64,000 bases of DNA from Streptomonospora wellingtoniae (GTDB lineage: Bacteria > Actinomycetota > Actinomycetes > Streptosporangiales > Streptosporangiaceae): the NCBI RefSeq assembly GCF_031845375.1, contig NZ_JAVREK010000029.1, positions 1 through 64,000 on the forward strand. The letters are read 5' to 3'. Numbering within the stretch: position 1 is the first letter of the stretch; each line of letters opens with the position of its first letter. The position numbers and the translations under genes are program-made. Under the pieces are notes generated by a model. The model was not told where the DNA came from. It searched no databases and saw only the letters and a program-made list of their open reading frames with translations. Shown in pieces: positions 34,432 to 42,654 of the stretch.

Positions 34432-35424
34432 TCACGACGCCAGAGCGGCGTGCGCGGCCGGCGAGTCCGCCCGCTTGTCCTCGAGGACGGAGCCGACGAT
34501 GTCGTCCAGCCTCCACCGGGGCTCGTAGTCGATCAGGTCCGCCGCCAGCGAAGTGTCGGGCATGCGTCGCCGCATGTCTTCGTAGCCCTCGCCGTAGGCC
34601 TCCTCGTAGGGCACGTGGCGCACCGTGCTGTCGGAGCCGGTGAGGTCGATCACGCGCTGGGCGAGATCGGAGATGGAGACCTCCTCCTTGCCGCCGAGGT
34701 TGACGGCGCGGTTGTGGGCGGCGGGGGTCTCCAGCAGGCTCACCATGGCCGGAACCACGTCGAAGACCGAGCCGAAGCACCGGCGCTGCGTCCCCTCGCC
34801 GTAGACGGTGACCGGCTCGCCGGTCAGCGCCTGGTCGACGAACCGCGGTACGACCATGCCGTAGCGGCCCGTCTGGCGCGGTCCGACGATGTTGAAGAAC
34901 CTCGTGATGACGCACGGCAGGCCCGAGGCGCCGCCGTGCACGTAGGCGACGAGCTCGTCGAGCCCCTTGGCGGCGGCGTAGGACCATCGGCTCTTCAGGG
35001 GCGAGCCGAGAATCCTGTCCGCGTCCTCGCTGAGTCCGTCGGCGTCGTTCTTGCCGTAGACCTCGCTCGTGGAGGCGACGAGGTAGCGCGCCCGCCGCCG
35101 TACAGCGGCCTCGACGACGTTCTCGGTGCCGTGCAGGTTGGTGCGCAGCGACTCCAGCGGCCTGTCCACAATGGTGTGCACGCCCACCGCCGCGGCCAGG
35201 TGGAAGACGGTGTCGCCGGCGGCGACGACATCGTCCACGAGCACTTCGTCCAGCACCGAGCCCTTCACCAGCTCGAAGTCCGGGTGCCCGCTGAGTTGTT
35301 TCAGGTTGGACTCGCATCCTGTCGACAAGTCGTCCAGGGCAACGACCTGGTGCCCCTCGGCGATCAGGTGGTCGCACAGGTGCGACCCGATGAATCCGGC
35401 TCCGCCGGTCACAACGGCTTTCAA
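34432..35424 (-). CDS. NAD-dependent epimerase/dehydratase (nucleotide-sugar type)
   Basis: A 330-aa extended SDR. The N-terminal TGGAGFIGSHL binds NAD, followed by LDDLSTG, the catalytic STSEVYG and YAAAKGLDE (YxxxK). It resembles UDP-glucose 4-epimerases/UDP-glucuronate decarboxylases. The TTG start has a GGGGGAGG site 4 bases upstream. It lies 74 bases downstream of the PIG-L deacetylase gene, and with WbqC forms a likely operon for a modified sugar. Confidence 0.9.
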   Translation of the reverse strand: MKAVVTGGAGFIGSHLCDHLIAEGHQVVALDDLSTGCESNLKQLSGHPDFELVKGSVLDEVLVDDVVAAGDTVFHLAAAVGVHTIVDRPLESLRTNLHGTENVVEAAVRRRARYLVASTSEVYGKNDADGLSEDADRILGSPLKSRWSYAAAKGLDELVAYVHGGASGLPCVITRFFNIVGPRQTGRYGMVVPRFVDQALTGEPVTVYGEGTQRRCFGSVFDVVPAMVSLLETPAAHNRAVNLGGKEEVSISDLAQRVIDLTGSDSTVRHVPYEEAYGEGYEDMRRRMPDTSLAADLIDYEPRWRLDDIVGSVLEDKRADSPAAHAALAS

Positions 35425-35498
35425 GGTGCCTCCCCCTCGTTCAGAGTGCTCTGGGATACGCGGTATTCCGGGTGGCGGGGGCCGGCCCAAGGACCTAC

Positions 35499-36209
35499 TC
35501 AGGCCAGCAGGCGCGTCGCGTGATAGCCCTCTGCGAACGCGACCCCGCCCTGCATCCCGCGCAGCACGGCCAGACTCTGCAGAGTGAGCTCGGACCGTGT
35601 GTGCGGGTGATCGTGGAACTGGCTGCCGTACAGGCGCATTGCGGCGACCTTCGATGCGAACGCGGCCTCGTCGAGCTCGACCAGCATGTTGGGTGCGGGC
35701 GCGGGCTCCTGGCGCCACTGGTCGGCGGCCTCCTCGTAGGACAGCACGAGGCCGGGGTGGTGGCGCCGCCGCGCGTCGGACGGACGCAGCGCGGTGTGCA
35801 CCGCCTCGGCCGCGACCTGGTGGTCCTGGTTGTAGCTCAGCCGGTGCGGCGCGAGCACCGCCGTGGGGCGCACCTCGCTGACGGAGATCGGGCTCTGCCG
35901 CTCGACGATGTTGGCCACCTCGAAGCGCGGGAGTGAGTCGAGCCGGAGGTGGTAGTCGTCGCCGGGGAATGCGATGTGCCAGTCGTCCCAGCGGTAATGG
36001 TCGGCCACCTCCTTGATCTCGCCCACCCGCTCGCTCGCGGTGGAGTACCCCCTGTCGGAGACGTCGGCCGTGTCGCCGACGGTCAGGAACTGCACGTACA
36101 CCTCGGCGCCGGCGGACTTGGCCTTGTGGAGAAGCCCGCCGCAGCCCAGGACTTCGTCGTCGGGGTGCGGAGCGATGACCAGTAGGCGCTGCTGGGACCA
36201 GTCGAACAT
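35499..36209 (-). CDS. PIG-L family N-acetyl-sugar deacetylase
   Basis: A 236-aa PIG-L/LmbE enzyme. The zinc motif APHPDDEVLGCGG is at residues 13-25, and a distal histidine pair lies in NQDHQVAAEAVH. Such enzymes remove acetyl groups from N-acetylglucosaminyl compounds (MshB, glycolipids, antibiotics). MshB itself has a different C-terminal half, so this is probably a glycan-modifying relative. It is encoded between the WbqC and epimerase genes. Confidence 0.9.
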   Translation of the reverse strand: MFDWSQQRLLVIAPHPDDEVLGCGGLLHKAKSAGAEVYVQFLTVGDTADVSDRGYSTASERVGEIKEVADHYRWDDWHIAFPGDDYHLRLDSLPRFEVANIVERQSPISVSEVRPTAVLAPHRLSYNQDHQVAAEAVHTALRPSDARRRHHPGLVLSYEEAADQWRQEPAPAPNMLVELDEAAFASKVAAMRLYGSQFHDHPHTRSELTLQSLAVLRGMQGGVAFAEGYHATRLLA

Positions 36210-36406
36210 GATGCGGCGTCCTTCGCGGGGGATCCGGATGATGGGCGCGGATAGCGCGGGGCCGGCGCGTCTGCAGACGGCAGCGGGAAGTGTCGCGAGG
36301 CGCAGACCGGCGGCCTGGTTCGGCTGTGCTGGGATGCTCCGCCGGGGCGGGAGCCGAGGGCCCGGTGCCCGGTCGGCGCGGCTGGAGCCGGCCGCGTCCG
36401 GGGCGG

Positions 36407-37126
36407 TCAGCCGCCCGAGTCCCGGGCGCGGGTGCTGCGCAGAGCCCGCAGCGCCGCGGTCGAGCCGACGTTGGCGAGCAGGTCCAGCGCGGCCATCCGA
36501 GGAAGGAACTCCTCCTCGGCCCGGTTGTGCTGCGGGTACCGGGGGTGCCGGAATCGCTGCCACTCCACCGCGATGCCGTAGCGGCGGAAGACATCGGTGT
36601 CGATGTAGTCGCGCGCGCCGTCGCCCGAGAGCATCGCGGTGGCGCCGACCTTGGCCGCGAGCTGGGCGAGCAGCTCGCTCTTCTGGCCGGGGAACTCGCC
36701 GAGCTCGCTCGCACGCACCACCGGCGTCGCGACGCCGAACCCGTCGAGGGCGGCGCGCATCGTGGCCAAGGCGAGATCGGCCAGACTGTCCCCTTCCCGG
36801 TCGTAGACGCCGAGAAAGCGCTCGCGGAACTCCCCCCAGAACGGAGCACCGCGGTAGCAGTGTTCCTCCAGGGTCCTGCGGTGTTTTTCACGCCAAGGAT
36901 GGGAGTTGTCGACCTTTTTGTCCAGGATTCGTTCGTCGCGGTTGCGTTGTATTACCGGGACGGTCAGCAGGACGGGTCCGCCCTTCGCGGCGACGTAGTT
37001 GCGGTTCTGCCAGCCGCGGCGCTCATATTGAACATGATCAAGTACGACAAAGAGGTCGCTTCGGTCCGCCTTGTCGATGAGTCCCAACCACGGCAGATAA
37101 TGCGGCTGGTGCATGGCGACGCGCAC
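36407..37126 (-). CDS. WbqC-family protein
   Basis: A 239-aa WbqC-like protein. It starts with the family hallmark MHQPHYLPWLGL and has VVLDHVQYERRGWQNRNYV close behind. WbqC genes occur in O-antigen and other glycan loci and are thought to act in synthesis or transfer of modified amino sugars; the activity is not known. The GTG start with GGAGAGGAA upstream was preferred over longer frames. It is the first gene of the three-gene minus-strand operon. Confidence 0.88.
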   Translation of the reverse strand: MRVAMHQPHYLPWLGLIDKADRSDLFVVLDHVQYERRGWQNRNYVAAKGGPVLLTVPVIQRNRDERILDKKVDNSHPWREKHRRTLEEHCYRGAPFWGEFRERFLGVYDREGDSLADLALATMRAALDGFGVATPVVRASELGEFPGQKSELLAQLAAKVGATAMLSGDGARDYIDTDVFRRYGIAVEWQRFRHPRYPQHNRAEEEFLPRMAALDLLANVGSTAALRALRSTRARDSGG

Positions 37127-37500
37127 TGCGGTTCCTCTCCGAGGCTGCGTGGGCACGTGGAGTGCTGGTGACCAGCACGGATTCCGCGGCGTGGGCCCTG
37201 CTCGCGGATGCGGTCCGGTCCTGGGCATGCGGTTGAGGATTGATATCGACTGATCCGAGCGTGCAGAATTACGAGGAATCTACGGACATGGGGCGTGCTG
37301 CTGTCGGCCGCCCGGGCTTCGGCTACCTAAGGTATTGCATCAACGGGCACCCGCGACTGCAAGTACATACATAGGATTCGTGTGGCCTAGATAGGACGCG
37401 CGACCAGGTGAACTTCCTCCGTCGGGGGAGCGTCAACTTATCACCGGTTCTTGTCGCCGACATCGGTCGAACCTCTCGAACCTCGCCAGGAGGACAACCC
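37127..37500. promoter_or_regulatory. Divergent control region of the glycan locus
   Basis: This 374-base region lies between the divergent wbqC-like and GT2 genes and is less GC-rich than its flanks. It contains -10-like strings on the plus strand (taaggt near 37330, taggat near 37372) but no clear -35 partner. A coordinated divergent promoter pair is expected here. Confidence 0.35.
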
Positions 37501-39105
37501 GTGCGTACGGCACGTTTCATCGGAAGTTGGCTCGCGGGGGCGATCGCCCTGACGCTTGCAGTGACGCTCTTTGTGCAATGGCTCAGGTTCGCGCTCGACT
37601 CCGCGGCCGCGACCACCCCGCTACCGCTCCTGCTCGGCATGGCGTTCGGACTCAACCTCTTCGTGTGGAGCCTGGTGGGTACGGTACGACTGGGCGACGA
37701 CTCGGTGCGGTCGGTGCGCGAACGCCGCGGCGCCGCGGCCCGGCGCCGGGCGCTCGCCGCCGGCCGGGGCGGTGCCGAGGCCGCCGCCGCTGTCGATGCC
37801 GCGGAGGAGCACGGCGACCGGGTGCTGGTGCGCTCGCGCGCCGAAACGGTCGGCGGAGGCGCAGGCACGGCGCATGTTCCGGTGCCCGGCGACACGGCGG
37901 CGGCCGGCGCCCAGCCGGTTCCCGCGGGCGCGGCGCCGGCGGTCCCGGCCGCCGGTGACGCCGATGCCTCCGAGCGGCTCGACCTGGCAGTGGTCATCCC
38001 GGCACACAACGAGGAGCCGGTGATCGACGGCGCCATCACCTCGGCGCTGCGGCTGTTCAACCGCTGGGACATCTACGTGGTCTCGGACAGCTCGCACGAC
38101 GCCACCGCCGACATCGCCGCCGAGACCGGCGTCAACGTCCTCGAGCTGCTGACCAACCGCGGCAAGGCCGGCGCCATCGAGGCGGTCGTCGAGGAGTTCG
38201 AGCTGGCCGAGAACTATGCCGGAGTCGTCATCCTCGACGCCGACACCGAGCTCGACAGCGGCTACGTCGAGGGCGCCCGACGCCAGCTCGGCGATCCCTC
38301 CGTCGCCGCCGTGGCGGGCTTCGTGGTCGCCGAGTGGAAGCCCAAGGAGCGCACCGTCGCCGGCCGGACCATCTCGGCCTACCGCGACCGCCTCTACTGG
38401 CTCCTGCAGTACCTGCTGCGCTTCGGCCAGACCTGGCGGCACACCAGCACCTCGTTCATCGTCCCCGGCTTCGCCAGCGTGTACCGCACCAGCGCGTTGA
38501 AGAGCATCGACATCAACCCCAAGGGCCTGGTGATCGAGGACTTCAACATGACCTTCGAGGTGCACCACAAGCGCCTCGGGCGCATCTCGATGAACCCCGA
38601 CACCAAGGCCTACTGCCAGGATCCGTTCACCCTGGGCGACTACGTCAAGCAGGTGCGGCGCTGGACGCTGGGGTTCTGGCAGACCGTGCGCCGGCACGGC
38701 GTGTGGCCGAGCCTGTTCTGGTTCGCGCTGTTCTTCTACATCCTGGAGGTCGTGGTCGTCTCGGTGCTGCTGCTGGCCACCGCCGCGCTGGGACTCTTCA
38801 CGCTCGTCCCGCTGGCAACCGGTGGCGCGGTGCTGGACGTGGGCGCCTACGCGACGGGCTACACCGCCGTCACCTCTGTGCTGCCGCTCACCACGATCCT
38901 GATCGGGCTGTTCGTGCCCGACTACATCCTGACCTGCATTCTGGCGACGGTCCGACGCAGGCCCAGCTACCTGGTCTACGGGGTGTTCTTCCTGCCGATG
39001 CGGCTCCTCGACGCCTACCTCACCCTGCGCACCGTTCCCCAGGCCTGGACCACCCGTTCCGACGGCCGCTGGCAGAGTCCCACCCGCGGGTCGGGGCGCC
39101 TGTAG
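37501..39105 (+). CDS. Membrane glycosyltransferase family 2 (cellulose/chitin-synthase-like)
   Basis: A 534-aa processive-type GT2. Two N-terminal membrane helices, an Ala-rich loop, then the catalytic domain with VVIPAHNEE (about 163), the DADTE metal motif (about 246), an ED in VIEDFNM and QVRRW (about 384), and at least three C-terminal membrane helices. The D,D,D,QxxRW layout indicates polymer synthesis and export (poly-N-acetylglucosamine, hyaluronan or cellulose-like). The divergent PIG-L deacetylase makes a partly deacetylated amino-sugar polymer attractive. The GTG has AGGAGGA upstream. Confidence 0.9.
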   Translation: MRTARFIGSWLAGAIALTLAVTLFVQWLRFALDSAAATTPLPLLLGMAFGLNLFVWSLVGTVRLGDDSVRSVRERRGAAARRRALAAGRGGAEAAAAVDAAEEHGDRVLVRSRAETVGGGAGTAHVPVPGDTAAAGAQPVPAGAAPAVPAAGDADASERLDLAVVIPAHNEEPVIDGAITSALRLFNRWDIYVVSDSSHDATADIAAETGVNVLELLTNRGKAGAIEAVVEEFELAENYAGVVILDADTELDSGYVEGARRQLGDPSVAAVAGFVVAEWKPKERTVAGRTISAYRDRLYWLLQYLLRFGQTWRHTSTSFIVPGFASVYRTSALKSIDINPKGLVIEDFNMTFEVHHKRLGRISMNPDTKAYCQDPFTLGDYVKQVRRWTLGFWQTVRRHGVWPSLFWFALFFYILEVVVVSVLLLATAALGLFTLVPLATGGAVLDVGAYATGYTAVTSVLPLTTILIGLFVPDYILTCILATVRRRPSYLVYGVFFLPMRLLDAYLTLRTVPQAWTTRSDGRWQSPTRGSGRL

Positions 39106-39335
39106 GCAAGGGGGCCGCGACCTGCGTGTCCGTTCCCGAGCGGCGGCGCCAACGGTGTGGGACGACCCGCCTCCGGTATGCCCGCGGCGGCGATTAGGCT
39201 CGGACCAGACCCTCGTCGCGCCAGTTGCCGCGGGGGCCGGAACCACAGAATTGCCCAGCGCGGCCGCGGGCGCCCGCGGCCGCTCGCGCGGCGCACTCCG
39301 GAGCGCCGTCCGCCGCCGACAGCACGAGGTGCCCC

Positions 39336-39761
39336 GTGGAGAAGAAGCGTCTGCCGTTCGTCCTGTACCGCGTCCTCGCCTATGTGACGGGTGTCCTGCT
39401 TCTGCTCCTCACGTTCGCCGCGATGCCGGCCAAGTACCTCATCGGCGAGACCGCGCGCTTCCCGCTGGTCGGCGCGCCTGCGGGGGCCGAGAGCCTGTTC
39501 GGCGACGAGTCGGTGCTGATGCCGCTCGTGGCCATCCCGCACGGCTACGTCTACATGGCCTACGTGCTCGTCGTGCTGTGGCTTGCCCTGGACCGGCGCT
39601 GGAGCGCGCCGCGGACGGTGGGGGTGGCCCTGGCCGGGACGATCCCGTTCGCCGGGCTCATTATCGAGCACCGGCTGGCGGCGGCGGAGAAGGCGGAGTC
39701 CGGCCGGACCGCGTCGGCGGACGAGCGCCGGGCCGGTCAGGTTCGCGCCACCGACACCTGA
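39336..39761 (+). CDS. DUF3817 membrane protein
   Basis: A 141-aa protein with three membrane helices (VLAYVTGVLLLLLTFAA, YVYMAYVLVVLWLA, and a third at about 100-118) and a basic, Ala/Glu-rich cytoplasmic tail. The PHGYVYMAYV stretch is a DUF3817 hallmark. The GTG start has GAGGTG upstream. It faces a SURF1 gene with 25 bases of overlap at the 3' ends, a neighbourhood that recurs in actinobacteria. Function unknown. Confidence 0.85.
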   Translation: MEKKRLPFVLYRVLAYVTGVLLLLLTFAAMPAKYLIGETARFPLVGAPAGAESLFGDESVLMPLVAIPHGYVYMAYVLVVLWLALDRRWSAPRTVGVALAGTIPFAGLIIEHRLAAAEKAESGRTASADERRAGQVRATDT

Positions 39762-40624
39762 TCGCCGCCCGCGTCGGCGGAGGGCGCACCGCCGCCTCCG
39801 GCGTCCGGTCGCACGTCCTGGCTCCCGGGGCCGCGGCCGCCCTGCCCGTCCTGATCGCCGGCCGAGCCGCCTTCCCGAAGCTCACGGCGCATGAGCGACA
39901 CCCAGAAGACGACCACCGCGCCGCCGAACACCACCCATTGCGCGGCGTAGCTCACGTTGCGCCAGTTCCACACGATGCCCTCGGGCGGTTCCGGCGGCGG
40001 GATCTCCCGCAGCCGCGGCCCGGCACCGGCGGACGTGTCGCCGGGCCGCTGCTCGCCGAGGATGATGTAGCCCTCGTAGAGGCGGTAGGGCCATTCGTTG
40101 ACCAGCAGCGAGGGCGCGATCCGGGCGACGTGGCCCTCGGGCGTGTCGACAGGGATGTATCCGTCCTCTGCCTTGTCGGGCGGCTGCAGCCAGCCCGTCA
40201 CCGAGACCTCGCCCTCGGGCACGTCGGCCGGCCGGTCCGCCGAGTCGGCCGCGCTTTCGGGTAGCCACCCGCGGCTGACGGCGACAGCGGTGTCCTCGCC
40301 GGTGACCAGCGGAACGACGACGTAGTACCCCTTCTCGCCCTCGGGGGAGAGCGCCGGCGCCAGTCGCTGCCGCTCGGGCGCGTACACGCCGGTGACCCGT
40401 ACCGCTTGGTTGCCCTCCTCCTCGGACATGTAGGCGCCCGGCTGCAGCACGCTCTCCAGCGGCCGGGCCTGGGACAGCCGCTCGATGGGGCTGTCCACAA
40501 CCTCGCGCGAGGGTTGCTGGGCGCGCTCGAACTGCCAGTACCCCGCGCCGAGGCACACGGTCACGGCGAGCAGGACCAGCAGATGGATGCCGAGCCAGCG
40601 GGGCTTGACCAAGACGGAACGCAC
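39737..40624 (-). CDS. SURF1-family cytochrome oxidase assembly protein (copy 2)
   Basis: A 295-aa SURF1 protein with an N-terminal helix (GIHLLVLLAVTVCLGAGYWQF), the conserved VSRGWLPE, a second helix (WVVFGGAVVVFWVSLM) and a disordered Gly/Asp tail. It is clearly distinct from copy 1 near 20.7 kb. The GTG start has no ribosome site but lies about 9 bases after catagcc, much like copy 1, so it may also be nearly leaderless. Its 3' end overlaps the convergent DUF3817 gene. Confidence 0.88.
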   Translation of the reverse strand: MRSVLVKPRWLGIHLLVLLAVTVCLGAGYWQFERAQQPSREVVDSPIERLSQARPLESVLQPGAYMSEEEGNQAVRVTGVYAPERQRLAPALSPEGEKGYYVVVPLVTGEDTAVAVSRGWLPESAADSADRPADVPEGEVSVTGWLQPPDKAEDGYIPVDTPEGHVARIAPSLLVNEWPYRLYEGYIILGEQRPGDTSAGAGPRLREIPPPEPPEGIVWNWRNVSYAAQWVVFGGAVVVFWVSLMRRELREGGSAGDQDGQGGRGPGSQDVRPDAGGGGAPSADAGGDQVSVART

Positions 40625-40715
40625 GACCCCAGGCTATGTCCGCCTTGCCGCGGCCATGCTCCACCCCCGAAAACAGCGCCGACTTGACCTTGGGCGCCGT
40701 GCCTTGGTTCGCGGG

Positions 40716-40744
40716 TTGAGCGGAGATGGAAATTACTTTAAGTA
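40716..40744 (+). promoter_or_regulatory. Candidate plus-strand promoter facing the 6C RNA
   Basis: TTGAGC and TAAGTA are separated by 17 bases in a low-GC stretch. Transcription would start near 40752 and run into a predicted long hairpin. There is no protein gene downstream for 800 bases. Confidence 0.45.
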
Positions 40745-40751
40745 GTTCGCC

Positions 40752-40850
40752 GTGACAGAGGGTTGTTGTGGCAGGTCATCATCGGTAGTCTGTGGAACAG
40801 AGCGAGAGGCGAAGCCGATCGGCGCCGCTCTCCCGCCACAACATAGAGCT
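40752..40850 (+). ncRNA. Candidate structured small RNA beside 6C
   Basis: A 78-base structure is closed by gttgtggc / gccacaac (40765-40772 and 40835-40842). Inside it are gagag / ctctc and the palindrome gccgatcggc. A good promoter lies just upstream on the plus strand, so an RNA of about 100 bases converging on 6C is possible. Alternatively the structure belongs to the 3' part of a long 6C transcript. I know no family that matches. Confidence 0.3.
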
Positions 40851-40855
40851 TTAAA

Positions 40856-40947
40856 GGTCGCGACTCCAGGGGGGAGGAGTCGGCGACCGTTCCCAAAGCG
40901 AGGGCCGCATCCGTGATTTTGAGGGGGGACACGGAGGCGGCCCTCGC
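40856..40947 (-). ncRNA. 6C small RNA
   Basis: On the minus strand two hairpins each carry six cytosines in the loop, the defining feature of the actinobacterial 6C RNA. The first is an 11-bp stem gcgagggccgc / gcggccctcgc enclosing ccgtg / cacgg with a CCCCCC loop. The second is ggtcgc-c-gactcc / ggagtcgcgacc around tccccccт-type loop (six C), ending in ttt. Length (about 92 bases) fits. A -10-like TACAAG lies 7 bases before the start. 6C (B11 in mycobacteria, also in Streptomyces) uses the C-rich loops to pair with mRNA. Confidence 0.88.
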
Positions 40948-40960
40948 GTCTTGCCTTGTA

Positions 40961-41574
40961 CGGGTTCGACCGGGGCGGGTCCCCAAAGCCCTGACGCACC
41001 TGACGCACCTGAGGCGCTGACGGCCTGAGGCGCCGAGCCGCCGATCGACCGCCCGGCCTCCTTCGGTCCCGTCGCCGGCGACGCGCCGAGCAGTCGTAGC
41101 CGCTCGGGCCGGACACGGCCCCCCTTTTCCACGATGGCGCGCGCCTGCGTCCACCCGCGGCCACACGGGTGCCTTGTGGGGCCCCCTCCTTCCCCGGGCC
41201 GGCGTCGAACGCCCCTCTGCTCGCCGGGCCCGAACTCCTCTCCGGATGCACGCGGGCGCGCGATTCCCCCGCACCGCTCAGGCGGAACCGGGGCCTTCGG
41301 GCCCGGTATCGCCGAACAAGGTCCCCAACCGCGCACGGACACCGAATCCGGGCGATCGGCGTGATCAATTCGATTCGCCGGTTTCCCGTATTCTTACTGC
41401 GCATCCGGTAGATCGGCGTATTCGGTCGAAAAGATCACGGGTGGCCGGATTGGGCACCGCGAATCACCAGAAAAGCCACGCGAATCACGCGTCCCCCTTT
41501 ATGCTCATCGATGGTGCGAGGAACGGAATCGCCGTGTCTTCGCCTCCGCCTGCCCGCGTGTGCGAAGGAGCGCC
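40961..41574. other. Intergenic region between 6C RNA and the roadblock genes
   Basis: This 614-base stretch starts with two tandem copies of ctgacgcac and is GC-rich to about 41350. The part from 41350 to 41500 is much less GC-rich (gatcaattcgattcgcc, cgtattcttactgcgc) and probably holds the promoter of the roadblock genes. I find no convincing gene. Confidence 0.35.
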
Positions 41575-42060
41575 GTGATCGACCTGGATCGGCAGATGCT
41601 GGAGGTTCTCCGCCTCGACGGAGTGCGCAGCGTCTGCCTCGTCCACTGGCACGAGGAGCGCACCGTCGCCTGGCACGGCGCGGACGACAGGGCGCTGGCG
41701 GCGCAGACGGCGGCGGTCGTGCGCGCCGTGGCAGAGGGGCCTTTCGAGCAGGGGCGGACGGTCGAGGAAGTGGTCGTCACCGAGCGCGGAGACCATCTGA
41801 TCTACACCGTGCTCGCCCACCCCGGCCTGTGCCTTCAGGTCCGGATGGATCGCGAGCGGGGAAGTCTCGGCCTGGTCCTGCACCGGCTGCGACGCGTCGC
41901 CGAGGACGCCCGCCCGCAGCTTCCCGACGTCCGCAGGCGACGGGGCACCCCCGCGCCTGCCGCATCCACCACCGTCGAGCGCCCTGTGCTCCTCCGCGTC
42001 CTCAACGCCCTGCGGGAGTTGTCCACAGGCAGCGACCGGACGGCTGAGGTGGTCGCTTGA
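41575..42060 (+). CDS. Roadblock/LC7-like protein (diverged, first of a pair)
   Basis: A 161-aa protein. Residues 1-115 can be laid onto the roadblock fold of the next gene: LDGVRSVCLVHWHEERTVAW matches IEGAIGAAVVDYSSGMAL, and RMDRERGSLGLVLHRLRRV matches AMDRTRGNLALARHRLKSI. A basic/Pro-rich linker and a helical tail (VLLRVLNALRELS) follow. The GTG start has GAAGGAG 4 bases upstream. Roadblock proteins act as dimers on small Ras-like GTPases (MglB). No GTPase gene is adjacent, unlike conservon loci. The assignment rests on my alignment by eye. Confidence 0.65.
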   Translation: MIDLDRQMLEVLRLDGVRSVCLVHWHEERTVAWHGADDRALAAQTAAVVRAVAEGPFEQGRTVEEVVVTERGDHLIYTVLAHPGLCLQVRMDRERGSLGLVLHRLRRVAEDARPQLPDVRRRRGTPAPAASTTVERPVLLRVLNALRELSTGSDRTAEVVA

Positions 42061-42158
42061 CCGGTGGAGCGCGGCCGCGCGGCCATGGCGGACGGCTGCG
42101 CCGCTGGATCGCCGAGCGGCCCGCGCTGCTCCGGCTCAACCATAGGAAAGAGAAGGAT

Positions 42159-42530
42159 ATGGCGAATATAGATTCCGGGCTCAAGGAAATGATGGAGATC
42201 GAAGGCGCGATCGGCGCCGCAGTCGTCGACTACAGCAGCGGGATGGCGCTGGGCACGCTCTCCTCGACCAAGTCCTTCGACCTCAATGTGGCCGCCGCGG
42301 GAAACACCGAGGTCGTCCGCGCGAAAATTCGGACCACCGAGCAGCTCGGGCTCAACGAGTCGATCGAGGACATCCTGATCACGCTTTCCGCGCAATACCA
42401 CATCATTCGCCCTCTCACCAGCAGAAAGGGGCAGGGTCTGTTCCTCTACCTTGCGATGGACCGTACTCGGGGCAACCTCGCCCTGGCCCGCCACCGGCTC
42501 AAGTCGATCGACGAGGAGCTGGACGTGTGA
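42159..42530 (+). CDS. Roadblock/LC7-like protein (second of a pair)
   Basis: A 123-aa protein with the roadblock fold: a first helix (GLKEMMEIEGAIGAAVVDYS), a central strand pair, a second helix (TEVVRAKIRTTEQLG) and the terminal strand/helix FLYLAMDRTRGNLALARHRL. The start was placed at MANIDSG because of a perfect-spaced AGAAGGAT site. It follows the first roadblock gene by 98 bases, so a heterodimer is likely. Family members regulate small GTPases or respond to dynein-like partners; the partner is not in the window. Confidence 0.8.
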   Translation: MANIDSGLKEMMEIEGAIGAAVVDYSSGMALGTLSSTKSFDLNVAAAGNTEVVRAKIRTTEQLGLNESIEDILITLSAQYHIIRPLTSRKGQGLFLYLAMDRTRGNLALARHRLKSIDEELDV

Positions 42531-42654
42531 TCCCGTACCCGGCGCCGGTTCTGCCCGTCGCAGAACGCGCAGGCGGGCGCTTCCGAGGCCATGGCCGCTG
42601 CCGTCCGGGCGGAGTAGGGTCTGTGTGTCAGGAGTGCGCTGCGGGGAGGGAACC

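Noticed and set aside
40961..40990. tRNA-like string gggttcgacc
   Set aside because: No acceptor stem or anticodon arm can be formed around it.
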